From: Ampelocalamus luodianensis
Lineage: Eukaryota; Streptophyta; Magnoliopsida; Poales; Poaceae
Length of the DNA: 64,000 nt
Assembly (NCBI GenBank): GCA_036346255.1
Contig: CM070624.1
Span: forward strand, 15,222,626 to 15,286,625
Direction of reading: 5' to 3'
In this document: positions 33,392 to 45,303 of the stretch, one piece after another
Numbering within the stretch: position 1 is the stretch's first letter
Layout of the letters: each line of letters opens with the position of its first letter
Translations under genes and position numbers: made by a program
The notes under the pieces: generated by a model
The model's database searches: none
The model's input: the letters and a program-made list of their open reading frames with translations, nothing else
Told to the model about the DNA's origin: nothing

Positions 33392-35915
33392 CGGGCGCTG
33401 CACGCTGCAATCACCCGCCCGCCGGCCGCTGCATGCTATACGTGCCGCCCGCGCGCACCACCGGTGCACGACGCCCTTAGCTTACCCGCCCATGCAGGCC
33501 CGTACCGGAGGCACGTGTAGCATGAGCTGCTGCACAGGACCTCACAAAAATTAGAGGCTCTTTTTTTCCTATCTATTCTTCAATGACAACTTGCTAATAT
33601 TTGTTATAGTAATAGTAAAAACTAATAAACAATCAGCTCTTTTATTCACTTCTTACTGAAAACTATCACTGGTTCACATCCATTTCCCCCACCTTCTCCC
33701 TTATGTTTTTTTTTTGCTAAATTAGCAGGGTGGTTTGCGTATTTGCGCGGTTAGACTTGTTTTAAAGTTTGTATAAATGCTTGACAATATATTTACGTAT
33801 ATTGTAGGCTATTTAGATTTTTAAGATATTGTACACATTATAAATAACAATAGAAGTTTGAAGGAAATTACACCCTAAGAAATGTAATTAAAGTATGAGC
33901 TTTGATGGAAGAAAATTATTATATATAATAAGTTGTTGGGGTTCTTAGAAACTAACCATTCTCTATCATGCATAGATCATGTAGCTGCATGTCCCTATTA
34001 TTACTCTATTAGTTATTTTTTCTAAATTGTATGCATGCACATTTACCTCTATTTAATCTCAAGTAATACGTTGATTATGTGTATGTCAAATTATCTTATT
34101 AGTTTACATTGTATTAGAGCACCTTGCTCACGCATACATCGATGTACCATGGGCGTCCTGCCTTAAACTTATCTTTCCTCATATCTTGCCCCACCAAACC
34201 ACGTGTCTTCTATCTCTTCTCGCTGTCATAGCTTTTTTGCTTCAACCTTCAACAGTAAGTCCAAATCTTGATCAATCTCTCTCAGCTGCTACTCCTTCCA
34301 TGCAATACTTTATTACATAGTTATCTTCTACTTCTTTCTAATTATTGCATAATACTAGCCATTGCGACATCAACATGCATATACATGCAACAATTGCTAA
34401 TCCTAGCTGGGGATCTCCGATGACTTCGAACATATTTTCTACAACTGCGCCATCTCTACTCCAAACTTTTTGCCCCTCTGTCTCTGTATGCCCGCGCTTT
34501 AATTCGTACGGATGCATGCATGTACATACACATGCATGATGTACACATGCTCGATGTCCTCTTCTTTCATGTCGGTCACCGATGTCCTCTTCTCTTATGT
34601 CAGTTACTCCTCTTCTTCAACGTTGGCTAACTCAACGTTGTGGATTCCTTACTAACCGTGGCGACCTCCTATCTTCACTAATGTGGATATGTCTGCTTAG
34701 TCATTGTCTAACGATATGGAGAATCTTTTCACCATCGGTGACGACCACATGCCTCTAACCAGTGATGGCACATTCCTAACTACCCGATGACTCCATATCG
34801 CCTATAGATCGTCTTCAATGCAAAACTTCATCCCCTTTCTGCCAAGGCTTCCCCATCATCAAGCTTCTTTAGCTACTAATTTGTTCAACAACACCAACGC
34901 TCACCACTTGTCATCGCAGCCTTTAGCTTTCAACACCGGTCTTTCTCTTCAATAGCTTCGGTGAGCACCACGACATTGTTCTCATCTCCGTCGTTGCCGT
35001 CTTGGCTCTTTGCTTCCCGGTGGGTCAATGTCTTTTTGTATGACAGATCGATACCACTGCACTTTTTTGTGATATCCTTTGATACTATTCATACTATCCT
35101 CGTTATAACATGTATTTTTTATGCCATCCTACCAGCAAATATAATCTCAGCTGTGTTCATCAAATGCCGTGGCTACAGTCTGAAATACTGCTGGAAGTTT
35201 CTGCCTGTGCAGAGTGATGGACTGATAGGAGGCCCAGTACATTTGTAAGCAACTCTTACTGAACTGCAGAAGTAACTGAACATTTCTTGTTTATAATAGA
35301 TATTTTGCTTCGGTAAACATTGAAAATATTTATTTGCCTTTATAATTTATGTGTACTTGGTATATCGCGCATCTTTAGAAAATCCCATCAACCAGATTAA
35401 GTCATTTTTTTGCTAAGTACATAAATATTGGGAAAATGCATTAATTATCTACTAAAACCAAAGATGATGTTATTTTAGCAACACTCGTATCATCATTGCA
35501 GTTCCCAACGAACATTACGTAGATAATAATACTTTCATCCTCAATATCGACATGGTTAGACAGTAAGCTAAGAGCATAGTGTTTAGAGACTAACACATGT
35601 TGTTACTTAAGGTTGGTAGCTAAACTTACTTTCGTTTTCACATCCTCCCCGATATGTCCCTCAAATAACATCACAAGTAGCTCCGATGTCATCACTCCAT
35701 CCTCAGAAGTGCCTACCGTTGCCTGCAACAGGAAGCGCATGCACATGTTTTATACAACGCTCACCTGCATCGCGCGCACGTCCTCCCCTTCGCTCCCCAC
35801 CCTCAGGCCTCAGCGTCCTCCTCCTGCCGCCGCCGCTCCCCGCTCCCCGCCTCCTCCTTCTCCTCGACCACCACCACCTCCTTCCTCAACTCGACCCCCC
35901 TAAACCAGCGCCGGC

Positions 35916-36023
35916 ATGGACGGCGGCGGAGGCGGCGCCGCGGGCTCGGGTGGAGGCACTGGCGCGGCCACGGCGTCGTCGACGGACGCGAGGGGCGGCT
36001 CGAGCGCGCTCTGGCCTGATTAG
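35916..36023 (+). other. Short GC-rich ORF, possible gene fragment
   Basis: An ATG at 35916 opens a 35-codon Gly/Ala/Ser-rich frame (MDGGGGGAAGSGGG...) ending at TAG 36021. The upstream 100 bases are C-rich like a monocot 5' UTR. It resembles the first coding exon of a grass gene, but no donor site with a continuing exon was found. It may be a captured fragment or chance. Confidence 0.2.
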
Positions 36024-37322
36024 AGCCTTGGTCAGTTGTGTGCATTGGCCGGGCCTACAAGAACCAGACCAGCCCAGAAAAATCGGGAGAGCGTTGTAGT
36101 CTACCTACAGGCTCAGCACCAACACACGGCAACACCCAATACTCAAACCTACAACCTTTTGATCGACCGTCTGTTCACTCACATGATTCATGGTTATTTG
36201 TGACACATACTGCGTAATATTGTGATACAGAGGTGAGTGGTCTTTTCTTATTCTTGTTACAGGTTTACAGCTTGTTGCCAATGGCGAAGCTAGAAAATTT
36301 TCAAAGCTTGGGCAAGCTGGCGGCGTGGCGGCCTAAAGCGCAAGGCGCAGCCTGAGCAAGCGGCAAAGCCGGGCCGAGTCCGGGCGCGAACCGAGCACCA
36401 GCGAGCTGAGGGCAGCACGGAGGTGGGGTCATCCACAGATGACAGATCCACTCATCCTACTAGCAGTAGCAGTCTAGCACTAAAGAAATCAAGAAATTAA
36501 GAGAAATTATGCTCACTGCTCACACTCATCCTACTAGCAGTAGCAGTCTAGCACTAAAGAAATCAAGAAATTGGGAGAAATTGTGCTCACTGCTCAGTGC
36601 TCACCTCACCTAGGCAGTGGCGGACTGCTCACAGGCTGCAGAGGGAGCCACTAGCTGGCCGCCGCTCGTGTTGCTCCTGAGTTCCGCCGGCCACCGCTCG
36701 TGCTCGCGCGTGCTGCTCCCGCCGGCCGCCTCTGCGCTCCTCCCGCCGGCCACCGCTCGCGCTCCTCCCGATGGCCGCCGCTTGCGCTTGGGATTGGGAG
36801 GAGTTGGCCAGTTGGGGTTGGGGAGGGGAACAGAGAGGAAACGAACGAGGGCTGCAGGAGGAGTGCAGAGGGAGGCACTGAGGCAGGGAGCAGCCACTAG
36901 CCAAGCCGTCGCCACTCGGGCCGGCGGCCGGGCAGGGACATGCAACGCGGTCGGCGAGGTGCAGGGCGAGTGGCCCAAGTGGCCTATGGCGCATTGAGCA
37001 AAGCCTGGGCAGCTACCTAGGCTGCAGGGACGCTGCATCCGCCACTGCTTGTTGCATACGTACCTGACTCAAGGGTGCAAGATGGTACGAAAAGACTAAC
37101 AACAAGCCAACAAGATTGCAAGAACAACCAGGAAAAAGAAACGAACAACCAGAAGATCATCGCTAACTTTGGTGGCAAAGCCATCCTACCACCATACTTG
37201 TGTTTTTCGATAAAACAGGAACACGTCGGAATATATGACTCTTAAGAAAACACACGTCGGATCGATGTCGGAATGTGTTTCGCGGGTGGATAAATTAAGA
37301 AGCTGTACTTGACGTGTACATA
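36024..37322. other. Repeat-derived intergenic DNA
   Basis: A 74-bp tandem duplication occupies 36451-36598. A GC-rich segment at 36615-37047 is bounded by the inverted decamer CAGTGGCGGA and TCCGCCACTG, suggesting a small TIR element; no target duplication was found. Open frames on both strands of the GC-rich part are compositional. Confidence 0.45.
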
Positions 37323-37925
37323 GGGCCTGTTTGGTTTAATATTAATATGAGTTAAACCAAAATTTTAGTAATACCTTAAAATTTTAGCTAGCATTTAGTT
37401 CGATTCCAATATTTAGCATCACCTATAAAATTTTGGTAATGCCAATTTTTTCTTCAAGTTTGTTAGGTTTCTTTCGGGCAGCCAAAACGCTGGCCCCAAT
37501 TTTGATTCGACAGCCAACATGTACTGCAATGCAACAGGTGGCACATGCTGATTGGAGGTGGCTATGGTATTAAATACAAAGTTAGTTTAATTAATTAGTT
37601 TCAAATGATTATATTTCCTAAACTAAGTATCCGATTTATAATCCGATTGAACTGTTATGTTCTTTGTCATTTAATCAACAAAATAAGACCCATGTTGACA
37701 TATTTTTGGACAAAAAATAGATATAATACGTGACACACGTGTTATACGCACAATTTTAGCAAATTTGGACATGACTGCAATTCAAACATATAAATTTCGG
37801 CATTGCCTATGAATTGGTATGCCTACGATCCAAACACTATTTTTTGTCTAGATTTTAGTATTATCTAAGTTTTAGCAATATCAAATTTTTGATACAGCCA
37901 TCTGGAATCACAAACCACACAGACC
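37323..37925 (-). mobile_element. MITE-like element, second copy
   Basis: It begins GGGCCTGTTTGGTTTAATAT and ends in the inverted form CACAAACCACACAGACC. Its core (about 37590-37700), read on the minus strand, aligns with 29050-29165 in the NLR2 intron. It lies in opposite orientation to that copy. Confidence 0.6.
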
Positions 37926-38123
37926 AATAATCTCTCGATCGGTCCTATCCTAATTAGCAAGCTGGCACGCGTCCTCCGGCTACTCGGCGACGCGTCCGGC
38001 TCCCTTCCGTCTTCTAGATGGATGCTAACAGATCTCTCTGCTTCGTGAACCTTGGTTCTTTGTCAAAGAAAAAGTTCCGTGCACCCATTTTCAAATGGCC
38101 GGTGAATCTGTCAGCGTCGTATC

Positions 38124-38700
38124 AAGGTAGTCAGAGTCGAGATCCCGAGTCGGATCGATTTGCCTCCGGTAGGATCGAATCGTAGTATCGAATCGTAGAA
38201 TCGGCGATTCTACGGATTTGTAAAAATACACATATTTACCATCTATACTATAAGTTTGTATGATTCTTATAAGGTTTACCGCTTACTTATTACCAAAAAA
38301 GGGGCAAAACACTTCTTATCACACAACAGAAAAGCATAATGGTTCTAACATGATGGGTGATATAGTTCTGAACTACAGGAGAACAACATTACACACTGAT
38401 ATAATATTTTGCATGCTCCTTGTTTATTTATAGTTTCATTCTCAGAAATTAATATCAACAAATTTTGCTCTAAAACAAAATATCGCAAAGCTCTGCCTCT
38501 AAAAACAATTGCCCTAAGTCTCTACAAGTAGGATCGATAAGTCGTGGTGGGTTCGTAGAACCGTAAGACTCTAAGAGTAAGATCGCGATCCTAACTACCT
38601 TGAGTAGGATCGGATCGACAGTGAGACTCGGATCGACAGGCTGTCGTGGGTTCGTAAAATCGTAAGACTCTAAGAGTAGGATCGCGATCCTAACTACCAT
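38124..38700. mobile_element. Mutator-type MITE with 10-bp TSD
   Basis: Perfect 10-bp target duplications GCGTCGTATC flank the element at 38114-38123 and 38701-38710, the length expected for Mutator-like elements. Terminal inverted repeats begin AAGGTAGTCAGAGTCGAGAT on the left and ATGGTAGTTAGGATCGCGAT on the right (minus strand), about 75% alike over 22 bases. The right end is duplicated internally (about 38541-38601 against 38644-38700). It contains no coding sequence. Confidence 0.88.
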
Positions 38701-38710
38701 GCGTCGTATC

Positions 38711-39427
38711 TCATCTATTTGCGCAGAGGTAAATATGCAAAGATTAGGCCGAAAAGAACCTGATGTGAGTGCACCATGGACAATTCTACAGTCTATGTTT
38801 CCTCTTGAACAGGCTCCAGATTTCCACGAGGTGATCCTTAGTTCAGCCGTTCAGGGCCCTTTTCCATTCAATACGCAAACAATTTGATGCGAGAAACCTG
38901 AAAACGGTGTAACCTAGGTGAAAATATTCCTGAACTAACCTTGACGAAACGTACAGGTAGCAACGCCTTAGACAGAGAAAGCTATGGCTAATAAATATCT
39001 TGCTGTAGTTCTCTTCCTACATTCCGATAAATTTCAAACACGCGAGTGACTTCTAGATGGGGGAAACTCTGCATCTACGTACGTACGAACCAGTGCTGCA
39101 TAGTTATCTAAATCTGGATAATGAAAATATTGGAATACAGTCAATTTCTTGCGATAATCTGACAATACACGGCCACTGCGCCTTTGGGGATAGCTATGGA
39201 AGATTCCGCGTGCAAAGTGCAAACACACGACTATCTTAGTACGACGGCATTGCTTTCATTTTTGCCCCCATTTAATGCATGTATGCATGTCCAGTTCTAC
39301 TGTCCTGGTTCGCACTGTCCACCCCGTTCGCGCGGGAGGGCTAGCCTTACGTGTGGGGCATTCCGCGCGCCATTCCTGCCAATCCAAGCTGCGAACTGTC
39401 GTACTCAAGGTAAACCACCTCCCTCTC
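38711..39427. other. 5' region of GH1 copy A
   Basis: Non-coding DNA upstream of the beta-glucosidase first exon; no repeat or gene recognised. Confidence 0.45.
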
Positions 39428-39435
39428 TATATATG
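39428..39435 (+). promoter_or_regulatory. Probable TATA box of GH1 copy A
   Basis: TATATATG preceded by a CT-rich stretch lies about 130 bases upstream of the ATG at 39562. Confidence 0.5.
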
Positions 39436-39561
39436 GGCTCCATAAAGTTGAAACAGACATGAAATTTAACCTTCTTGGTGTTCTTTGCCTGTGACGACGC
39501 TGTACATAGCCAGACTAGAGGAGGGGAAAACTGCAAGATCAGAGCATCGCTGGTTCACAGA

Positions 39562-39687
39562 ATGGCAGGCAAGACTTGGCTCTTGCTCGCTTCTTCTCTC
39601 CTCTGGCTGCTCCCATGGGTTTCTGCGATCCAAAGGAGCGACTTCCCGGCGTCTTTCCTCTTCGGCACCGCCACTTCCTCGTATCAG
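39562..39687 (+). pseudogene. GH1 beta-glucosidase copy A, exon 1
   Basis: The exon encodes 42 residues: a hydrophobic signal peptide (MAGKTWLLLASSLLWLLPWV) and the start of the mature GH1 barrel, RSDFPASFLFGTATSSYQ, ending at CAG before a GT donor (39688). The length and the break after SYQ match exon 1 of plant GH1 genes and of copy B. GH1 enzymes hydrolyse beta-glucosides in apoplast, vacuole or plastid; the catalytic Glu residues lie in later exons that are not present. The exon itself is intact, but the rest of the gene appears broken. Confidence 0.85.
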
Positions 39688-40525
39688 GTCTCTCACTGAT
39701 CTATCTGGCGGCACATGTCTTGGCCTATATGTGAGATGTACAGTACATATGGTCCTCACTCCTGAATTAGTGTTGCTGGTCTCTGTAAGGGCTTCACCGT
39801 AATTTCTCATTTTGGGAAAAGATTTAACAGAAATGGAGGTTTGCTTGTGGGCCCCACGCCCCCACATGTTGGTTGATAAGAGAGGGAGGAGCTGTCTTCG
39901 GTCTTATTATCTTGGAGGAATTAGTTATTTGCCCTCCCTTTAGATCTATTTTCAGAATTTACCCCTATTTCTGACCTAATATATTTTTTGCCTCCTCTTT
40001 GTCTATTTCTTCATATTTTGCCCTCTTTGTATTATTTTATTCTTATATGCCCGTTTTCCCGTTACATGGCATGCGAAATTACTCTCTTGCCCTCTCCTCG
40101 CACGCACGGTCGCACCCGACCAAATCAGTCTCGGTCGTTTGTGCTCGCTAGGGTTCATCCTTTTCTCCCCAATCCCCTTCTCTGTGCTCATGCTCCCGAT
40201 GGCACTTGAAGGCGGCGACGCGGCGTGCAGCAGGGTTTAGCGCAGTAGTGGTGCATGTGGACTGGGTGTGGCGCGAGCAAGCTAATAGGGCGCCATGGAT
40301 CCCAAGGAGATCCTAGTCGGGTATGTCCCCGTTTCCCCGCTTACCATTGTTGCTTGCTCGATCTGTATCCCTTTTCTGTTGTGCTTGATGTGTGTGAACA
40401 ACGTAGCTTGGAACAATGAGTGATGAAATTTCTGTTTTTTCTTTGCACTGCCTTCTATTGTGCTATTGTCGCGTAGGTATGAACTACTGATGAGTGATGA
40501 AATTTCTGCTTTTCTTTGTTGCAAA

Positions 40526-43110
40526 CCGGTAGGATTGACCCTGAATTGGCGTTTAGGATAAACGTTAGAGTTGTGGATTACATTGCTGTGTTGAACGATG
40601 GTAGCACAATGGCTATGCCACGTACAGATCTAGAGTGGATAGTAAATGTTAAGGGTTACACGATTAACAAGTTGTATGTTGATCTTGGAGAGAGGATTAT
40701 TTGGGAACCTTCTCAGGAGGCATTTGCATACGAGTTGACAAGATAACCAATGAACATGTCAAGTTTATGTACACACATGAGTTGCAGGAGGCATTAATGG
40801 ATCGATAGAACCTTAAATACTTGTTCTTATTTGTAGAGGTTGTCCCCAAAGCCGATATCAGTGTAGTCAGTCTAGTGTGACCTGCCTTGATGAAGTTTTT
40901 AGAGGTAATGACCGAATTGCGGCAAGAATTGATATCAGTGCAGATGGTCCTTGTGCCTCCAATGCACCTCATTCTCCTACTCCCATTGCCGCATCACAAC
41001 CAGTTCCAATAATCCCTGCAATGCTTAGGCATCAGAAGGTACAGTGGATTGGACAACTATTGAAATCACAGAAGGTGCTCCATCTGCTGACGATGATAGA
41101 GTTGTTGCTATGGGTGAGGATGACATGTATGTCTTACTTGACTTGAGAGCTGATGATGATGTCATGGTTAATTCTAGAAGAACAACACCAATGGCAAGCC
41201 CTCTTCCATGTGGAATTGAGGAACAATTTGATGAGGCAGCAATTGCAGTAGATGATGACATACCTGAAGAGACTAGGAATGTGATTGATCAGGATAATCC
41301 AACGATGAGTGTTGGCGACTTCTTCCCTAACATGAAAGCATTCAGACTGGCTGTCAGAAAGTATGCAATTAATGGACAATTTGACATTTACACCATTAAA
41401 TCTAACAAAACAAGGTTCAGGGGCAGATGCAGGGATGTGTGCTGCCCATGGACAATTAATGCTCATAGCACCAGGAAAGGAGAAATCTTCAGGGTACTAA
41501 CTATATTTGATAAGTGTAACTAACTGTCATGTTTGCTCTATGATGTTGCTAACTGTCATGTTTGTATTTGCAGGTGACCAAGAAGCCATTTGAACACACA
41601 TGTTCATCGACTAGTAGGGTGAAGACCAGTATAACATCTCAAGGTTGGGTGGCTGACAGGGTTATGGGGACCTTGAGGAAGCACCCACATCTAGGGGCCA
41701 AAGAAATCTAAGAGAGGTTGCAGGATGAGTACAAAGTGACTTTGCAATATGAGACAGTGTGGGTTGGTAGACAGAAGGCAATGGATAGGACATTTGGTTC
41801 CTAGGAGGATAGTTTTGAGGAGTTGTATAGATTCAAGGCAGAGATTGATCTTAGGTCACCTGGTAGTATTATTGAGATAGCAAATAGACAAACAGGTGAC
41901 AAGACATATTTTCATAGATTTTTCATAGCTCTGAAACCATGTATTGATGGTTTTTTGAGAGGCTGCAGACCATACTTGAGTGTTGACTCAACAGCTTTGA
42001 ATGGCAAATGGAATTGACAACTAGCTGCAGTGACTGCTCTAGATGGATATAATTGGATGTTTCTAGTTGCTTTTGGTTTTATAGAATCTGAGACAACTGA
42101 TAACTGTACTTGGTTCATGTAGCAGTTGAAGAAAGTAATAGGTAATCATTCCACCCTTGCTATATGCTCTGATGCTTGTAAAGGTCTAGAAAATACTGTG
42201 CAGAATGTATTCCCTGCAGCTAAGTAGAGAGAGTGCTTTAGGCACCTTATGCAGAACTTTGTGAAGAAATTTCATGATCCTATTTTTGGTAACATGTACC
42301 CAGTTGCTAGGGCATACAGAGCAGACAGATTTGACTTTTACATGGGCAGAATACTTAAAGCAAGTCCTAAGGTTGGAGTCTACTTGAAGAAGCACCATAA
42401 TTTGTTATGGATGAGGAGTAGATTCTCAAAGGACATCAAATATGATTACATCAACAACAATATGGCTAAGAGTTTCAACAGTTGGATTAAAGGGCTGAAG
42501 GACTTGCCTGTTGTGGAACTAGTAGACAAGCTAAGAGAAAAGATAATGAAAATGTTTTACAAGAGGAGGAGAATTGGAGAGAGGTTGCAGGGGGAATTCT
42601 CCCAGCCATAATACATCAACTCAATATGAAGACTAGGAATTTAGATAATTTGAAGGTGGGTACATTATCACATGAATCTGCAGAGGTAACTGAGGTTGAC
42701 AACAATCATGAAGTTCACAGACATGTTGTTTACATCCTTGCACAGGAGTGCACATGTGGGGAGTGGCAGTTAACAGACAAACCATGCCCTCATGCAGTGG
42801 CATTTATTACAACTGTAAGAAATGCAAATATAGAGGGATATGTACACAATTACTACTCAGTTGCCAAGTTTAGAGCTGCTTATGAAGGGGTTGTTCAGCC
42901 AATAACCGGTAAGAACCAATGGCCAAAAGTTGACCTAGGATTTAAGTTGTTTCCACCACTTGGGAAGAGATCAGCAGGAAGACCTCGCAAGAGTAGGTTT
43001 CCATCATTCCTGGAGAAGGGGAAATCAAGTAGAGGAAGAAGGCAGTGCTAATGCAGCAGGTGTGGGGAGCTTGGCCATCGTGCTGACGGCTGTCATCTCA
43101 ATGCAAACAA
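40526..43110 (+). pseudogene. MURA-type transposase of the MULE
   Basis: N-terminal segments at 40526-40746 and 41044-41493 are followed by an 80-bp apparent intron (41494-41573, GT...AG). The N-terminal Mutator domain is seen as MSVGDFFPNMKAFRLAVRKY, the transposase core as LSVDSTALNGKW and ICSDACKG, a SWIM zinc finger as CTCGEWQLTDKPCPHAVAF, and a CCHC knuckle CSRCGELGHRADGC just beyond. In-frame stops occur at 41709, 41802, 42015, 42120 and 42225, a frameshift near 42600, and a further stop at 43049 before the knuckle. The usual AESFN-type block reads AKSFN. The gene is inactive. Confidence 0.9.
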
Positions 43111-44264
43111 AAAAAGGTAACATCATGAGGGATGCATTTATACCTTTAGCATTACATGTTTCCTTGTTGCCTTGTGTAACTGTTGTGTACAATAGGAAGA
43201 GAAAGGCTACAAGAAAGGAATTGCAGAGGGTGCGTCTGTTTGTACACCCCCTGTCGCATTATAGCCAGCAACTCTGAGCAACAGCTCTAGTCCTGTCACT
43301 AGGAGGTATGGAATTGCATTTTGTCAATATGTATGGACTTGCATTTTGTTAGTATGTATGGGTATCTCACAATGGATGTAATATATATGCAGGCAGCTAG
43401 CACTGACAATGGGAGGAGTAGTTGACAACCAAGACACTACTCCCAGGAAGAAGTTCACTACTAGTCCCAGGAAGAAGTTGACACCAATCAAGAAGAAGAA
43501 ATGAGCAAAAATAACAATTTATGTTCTAGACTTGTTTGCATGGACTTGTAGCTATTTTAGAATATTTTATTAGTATATTGTGTTCTGCAGTTTTTTTTTT
43601 TGCAATGTATGCCTATGGCTAAGAACTGGACCATATTTCCTATGTTCTAGACTTGTTCTGCAGTTTTTGTTTTGGACTACTGGACTGTATGCTATGTATG
43701 CCAATGAAAAATCAGCATTTGCCAGCATAATGTCACTACTGGAGAAAGCTTATTTGATTTGTTGCACAATGAGCATAACCAATGAAAAATCAGCATTTGC
43801 CAACATAATGTCACTACTGGAGAAAGCTTATCTGATTTCTTGCACAATGAGCATAATGTCTTGGACCTCCCAACACTTCTAAAGTTCGCATTTGATGTGT
43901 TCAGGCACAGGCTCAGGTATCACCTTATGCCTTCACAGTTGCTTTGAAATGAAGCCCTATCTAGTTTTCTGATATTGTGATGTTCTCAACTCTATGTTGT
44001 CAATTAGCTCACAGACTTGTAGTATGTTAGTACATTGCTATCTTCAGACTACTGATCTGAACATTCAATATGAACACACATATATGAAAGAGATAATAGT
44101 CATCATGTCACACATGTTATGATCCACATAATGCTTGCCATTTTCAACAGATGAAATTGCACATGATGTTTACTTTTGCAAACAAAATGATCACCACCTT
44201 GCTCACACCAAGCAACTAAACTGCCCCAACTAAGATCAGCACCTATTACATATCAAGTGACAAA

Positions 44265-44891
44265 CTAGTTCTCCGATACAACAATTACAACCATTACAAC
44301 TAAAGCAACGATCAATAAGTTGAGGGCACCAATTGTGATAGAAACTCTCCCTTGCTTCAACACCTTATACATGGTGGCATTAGTGTTACCATTGAAAGCC
44401 TTCAACTCCGCGAGCTCTACTTTCATGGCCTCAAAATCATTCTTCAGAGTAGATGTGGCTTCAAGTAAATATGGAATTGCATCTTCGGGGGAAGTGGGGT
44501 CCTCTTGAATTACCCCCTTCTTGGTAAAAATCCACATATTCTTCGGTCCACATGAAGAAGGAGCAAGTCTTTCACTCCTACGGCAAACCAAACAACAAAG
44601 GGATCCCAAAATCAAATGAAGCAACCCCTCCCAAATTGAAACCCAAATCGAGCAAGGACTACTTACGTTCGGCTGGTTCATAGGACACTTGTAAAATATC
44701 TTTCCCGTATTTGCCCCCTTCCTGCAAGTGAGCTCGAGCAAGGCGACCTTCTTGCAGTTCGGGTACTCCACAAGGGGAAGTTTGGTGTCGCCCCGAAGAG
44801 AATGCGTAGACATGTTCATCATCGAAGAACCTGGGAAGTGTACCTGGGACCATCCCTTCGAACGCCTGGAGGAACCACTCGACTGCGACAT
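44265..44891 (-). CDS. GRF-type zinc finger, coiled-coil and TM protein in the MULE
   Basis: The minus-strand frame of 208 codons starts MSQSSGSSRRSK and contains the first half of a GRF-like zinc finger (KLPLVEYPNCKKVALLELTC ... GKIFYKCP). A probable 98-bp intron at 44569-44666 (GTAAGT donor) joins it to TCSFFMWTEEYVDF, which supplies the expected C.FF.W half of the finger. A coiled coil (ATSTLKNDFEAMKVELAEL) and a C-terminal hydrophobic helix (NLLIVALVVMVVIVV) follow, but one frame away from the spliced finger, so a 1-base indel near 44520 is likely. It lies inside the MULE, antisense and convergent to the transposase. Function unknown. Confidence 0.6.
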   Translation of the reverse strand: MSQSSGSSRRSKGWSQVHFPGSSMMNMSTHSLRGDTKLPLVEYPNCKKVALLELTCRKGANTGKIFYKCPMNQPNVSSPCSIWVSIWEGLLHLILGSLCCLVCRRSERLAPSSCGPKNMWIFTKKGVIQEDPTSPEDAIPYLLEATSTLKNDFEAMKVELAELKAFNGNTNATMYKVLKQGRVSITIGALNLLIVALVVMVVIVVSEN

Positions 44892-45303
44892 GCCGTCCTT
44901 GCCAACCCGCCGCAGCTGCTGCGCTAAACCCTAAAAGGGATTGGGAGCAATGGGTGGAGAAGGGGGAAATGGACCACTGCTGCACGCCGCGTCGCCACCT
45001 TCAAGTGTCGTCGGGAGCACGAACACAGAGAAGGGGATTGGGGAGAAAAGGATGAACCCTAGCGAGCGCAAGCGACCAAGACCGATTTGGTCGGGTGCGA
45101 CCGTGCGTGCGACGGGAGGGTAAGAGAGTAATTTCGCATGCCATGTAACGAGAAAACGGGCATATAAGAATAAAATAATGCAAAGAGGGCAAAATATGAA
45201 GAAATAAACAAAGGAGGGTCAAAAAATGTATTAGGTCAGGAATAGGGGCACATTCAAAATGGATCTAAAGAGAGGGCAAATAACTAATTCCCCCTATTAT
45301 CTT

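Larger units (their letters stand above)
32739..35600. other. Intergenic, no gene recognised
   Basis: AT-rich DNA with microsatellites (listed separately) and, near 34551-34607, an imperfect 28-bp tandem pair containing GATGTCCTCTTCT. Open frames are short and lack recognisable domains. Confidence 0.5.
39914..45294 (+). mobile_element. Mutator-like element (MULE), complete ends
   Basis: The 5381-bp element has about 320-bp terminal inverted repeats (39914-40233 and 44977-45294) beginning GGAGGAATTAGTTATTTGCC and GGGGGAATTAGTTATTTGCC, and perfect 9-bp target duplications TATTATCTT (39905-39913, 45295-45303). It carries a decayed MURA-type transposase on the plus strand and a convergent minus-strand gene with a GRF-type zinc finger. 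It inserted in intron 1 of GH1 copy A. The intact ends mean it could be mobilised in trans. Confidence 0.95.

Noticed and set aside
33164..33520. Frames with runs of Lys-Pro, Gln-Ala or Gly-Leu
   Set aside because: They are translations of the (GCCCAA)n and (TTC)n microsatellites.
36610..37038. Overlapping Ala/Pro/Arg-rich frames on both strands
   Set aside because: Low-complexity GC-rich DNA between short inverted repeats; no domain and no consistent codon pattern.
44265..44891. Unspliced 208-codon reading of the MULE antisense gene
   Set aside because: The middle (44569-44666) has consensus splice signals, and removing it completes a GRF-type finger, so the unspliced reading is probably wrong although the downstream frame still needs one indel.
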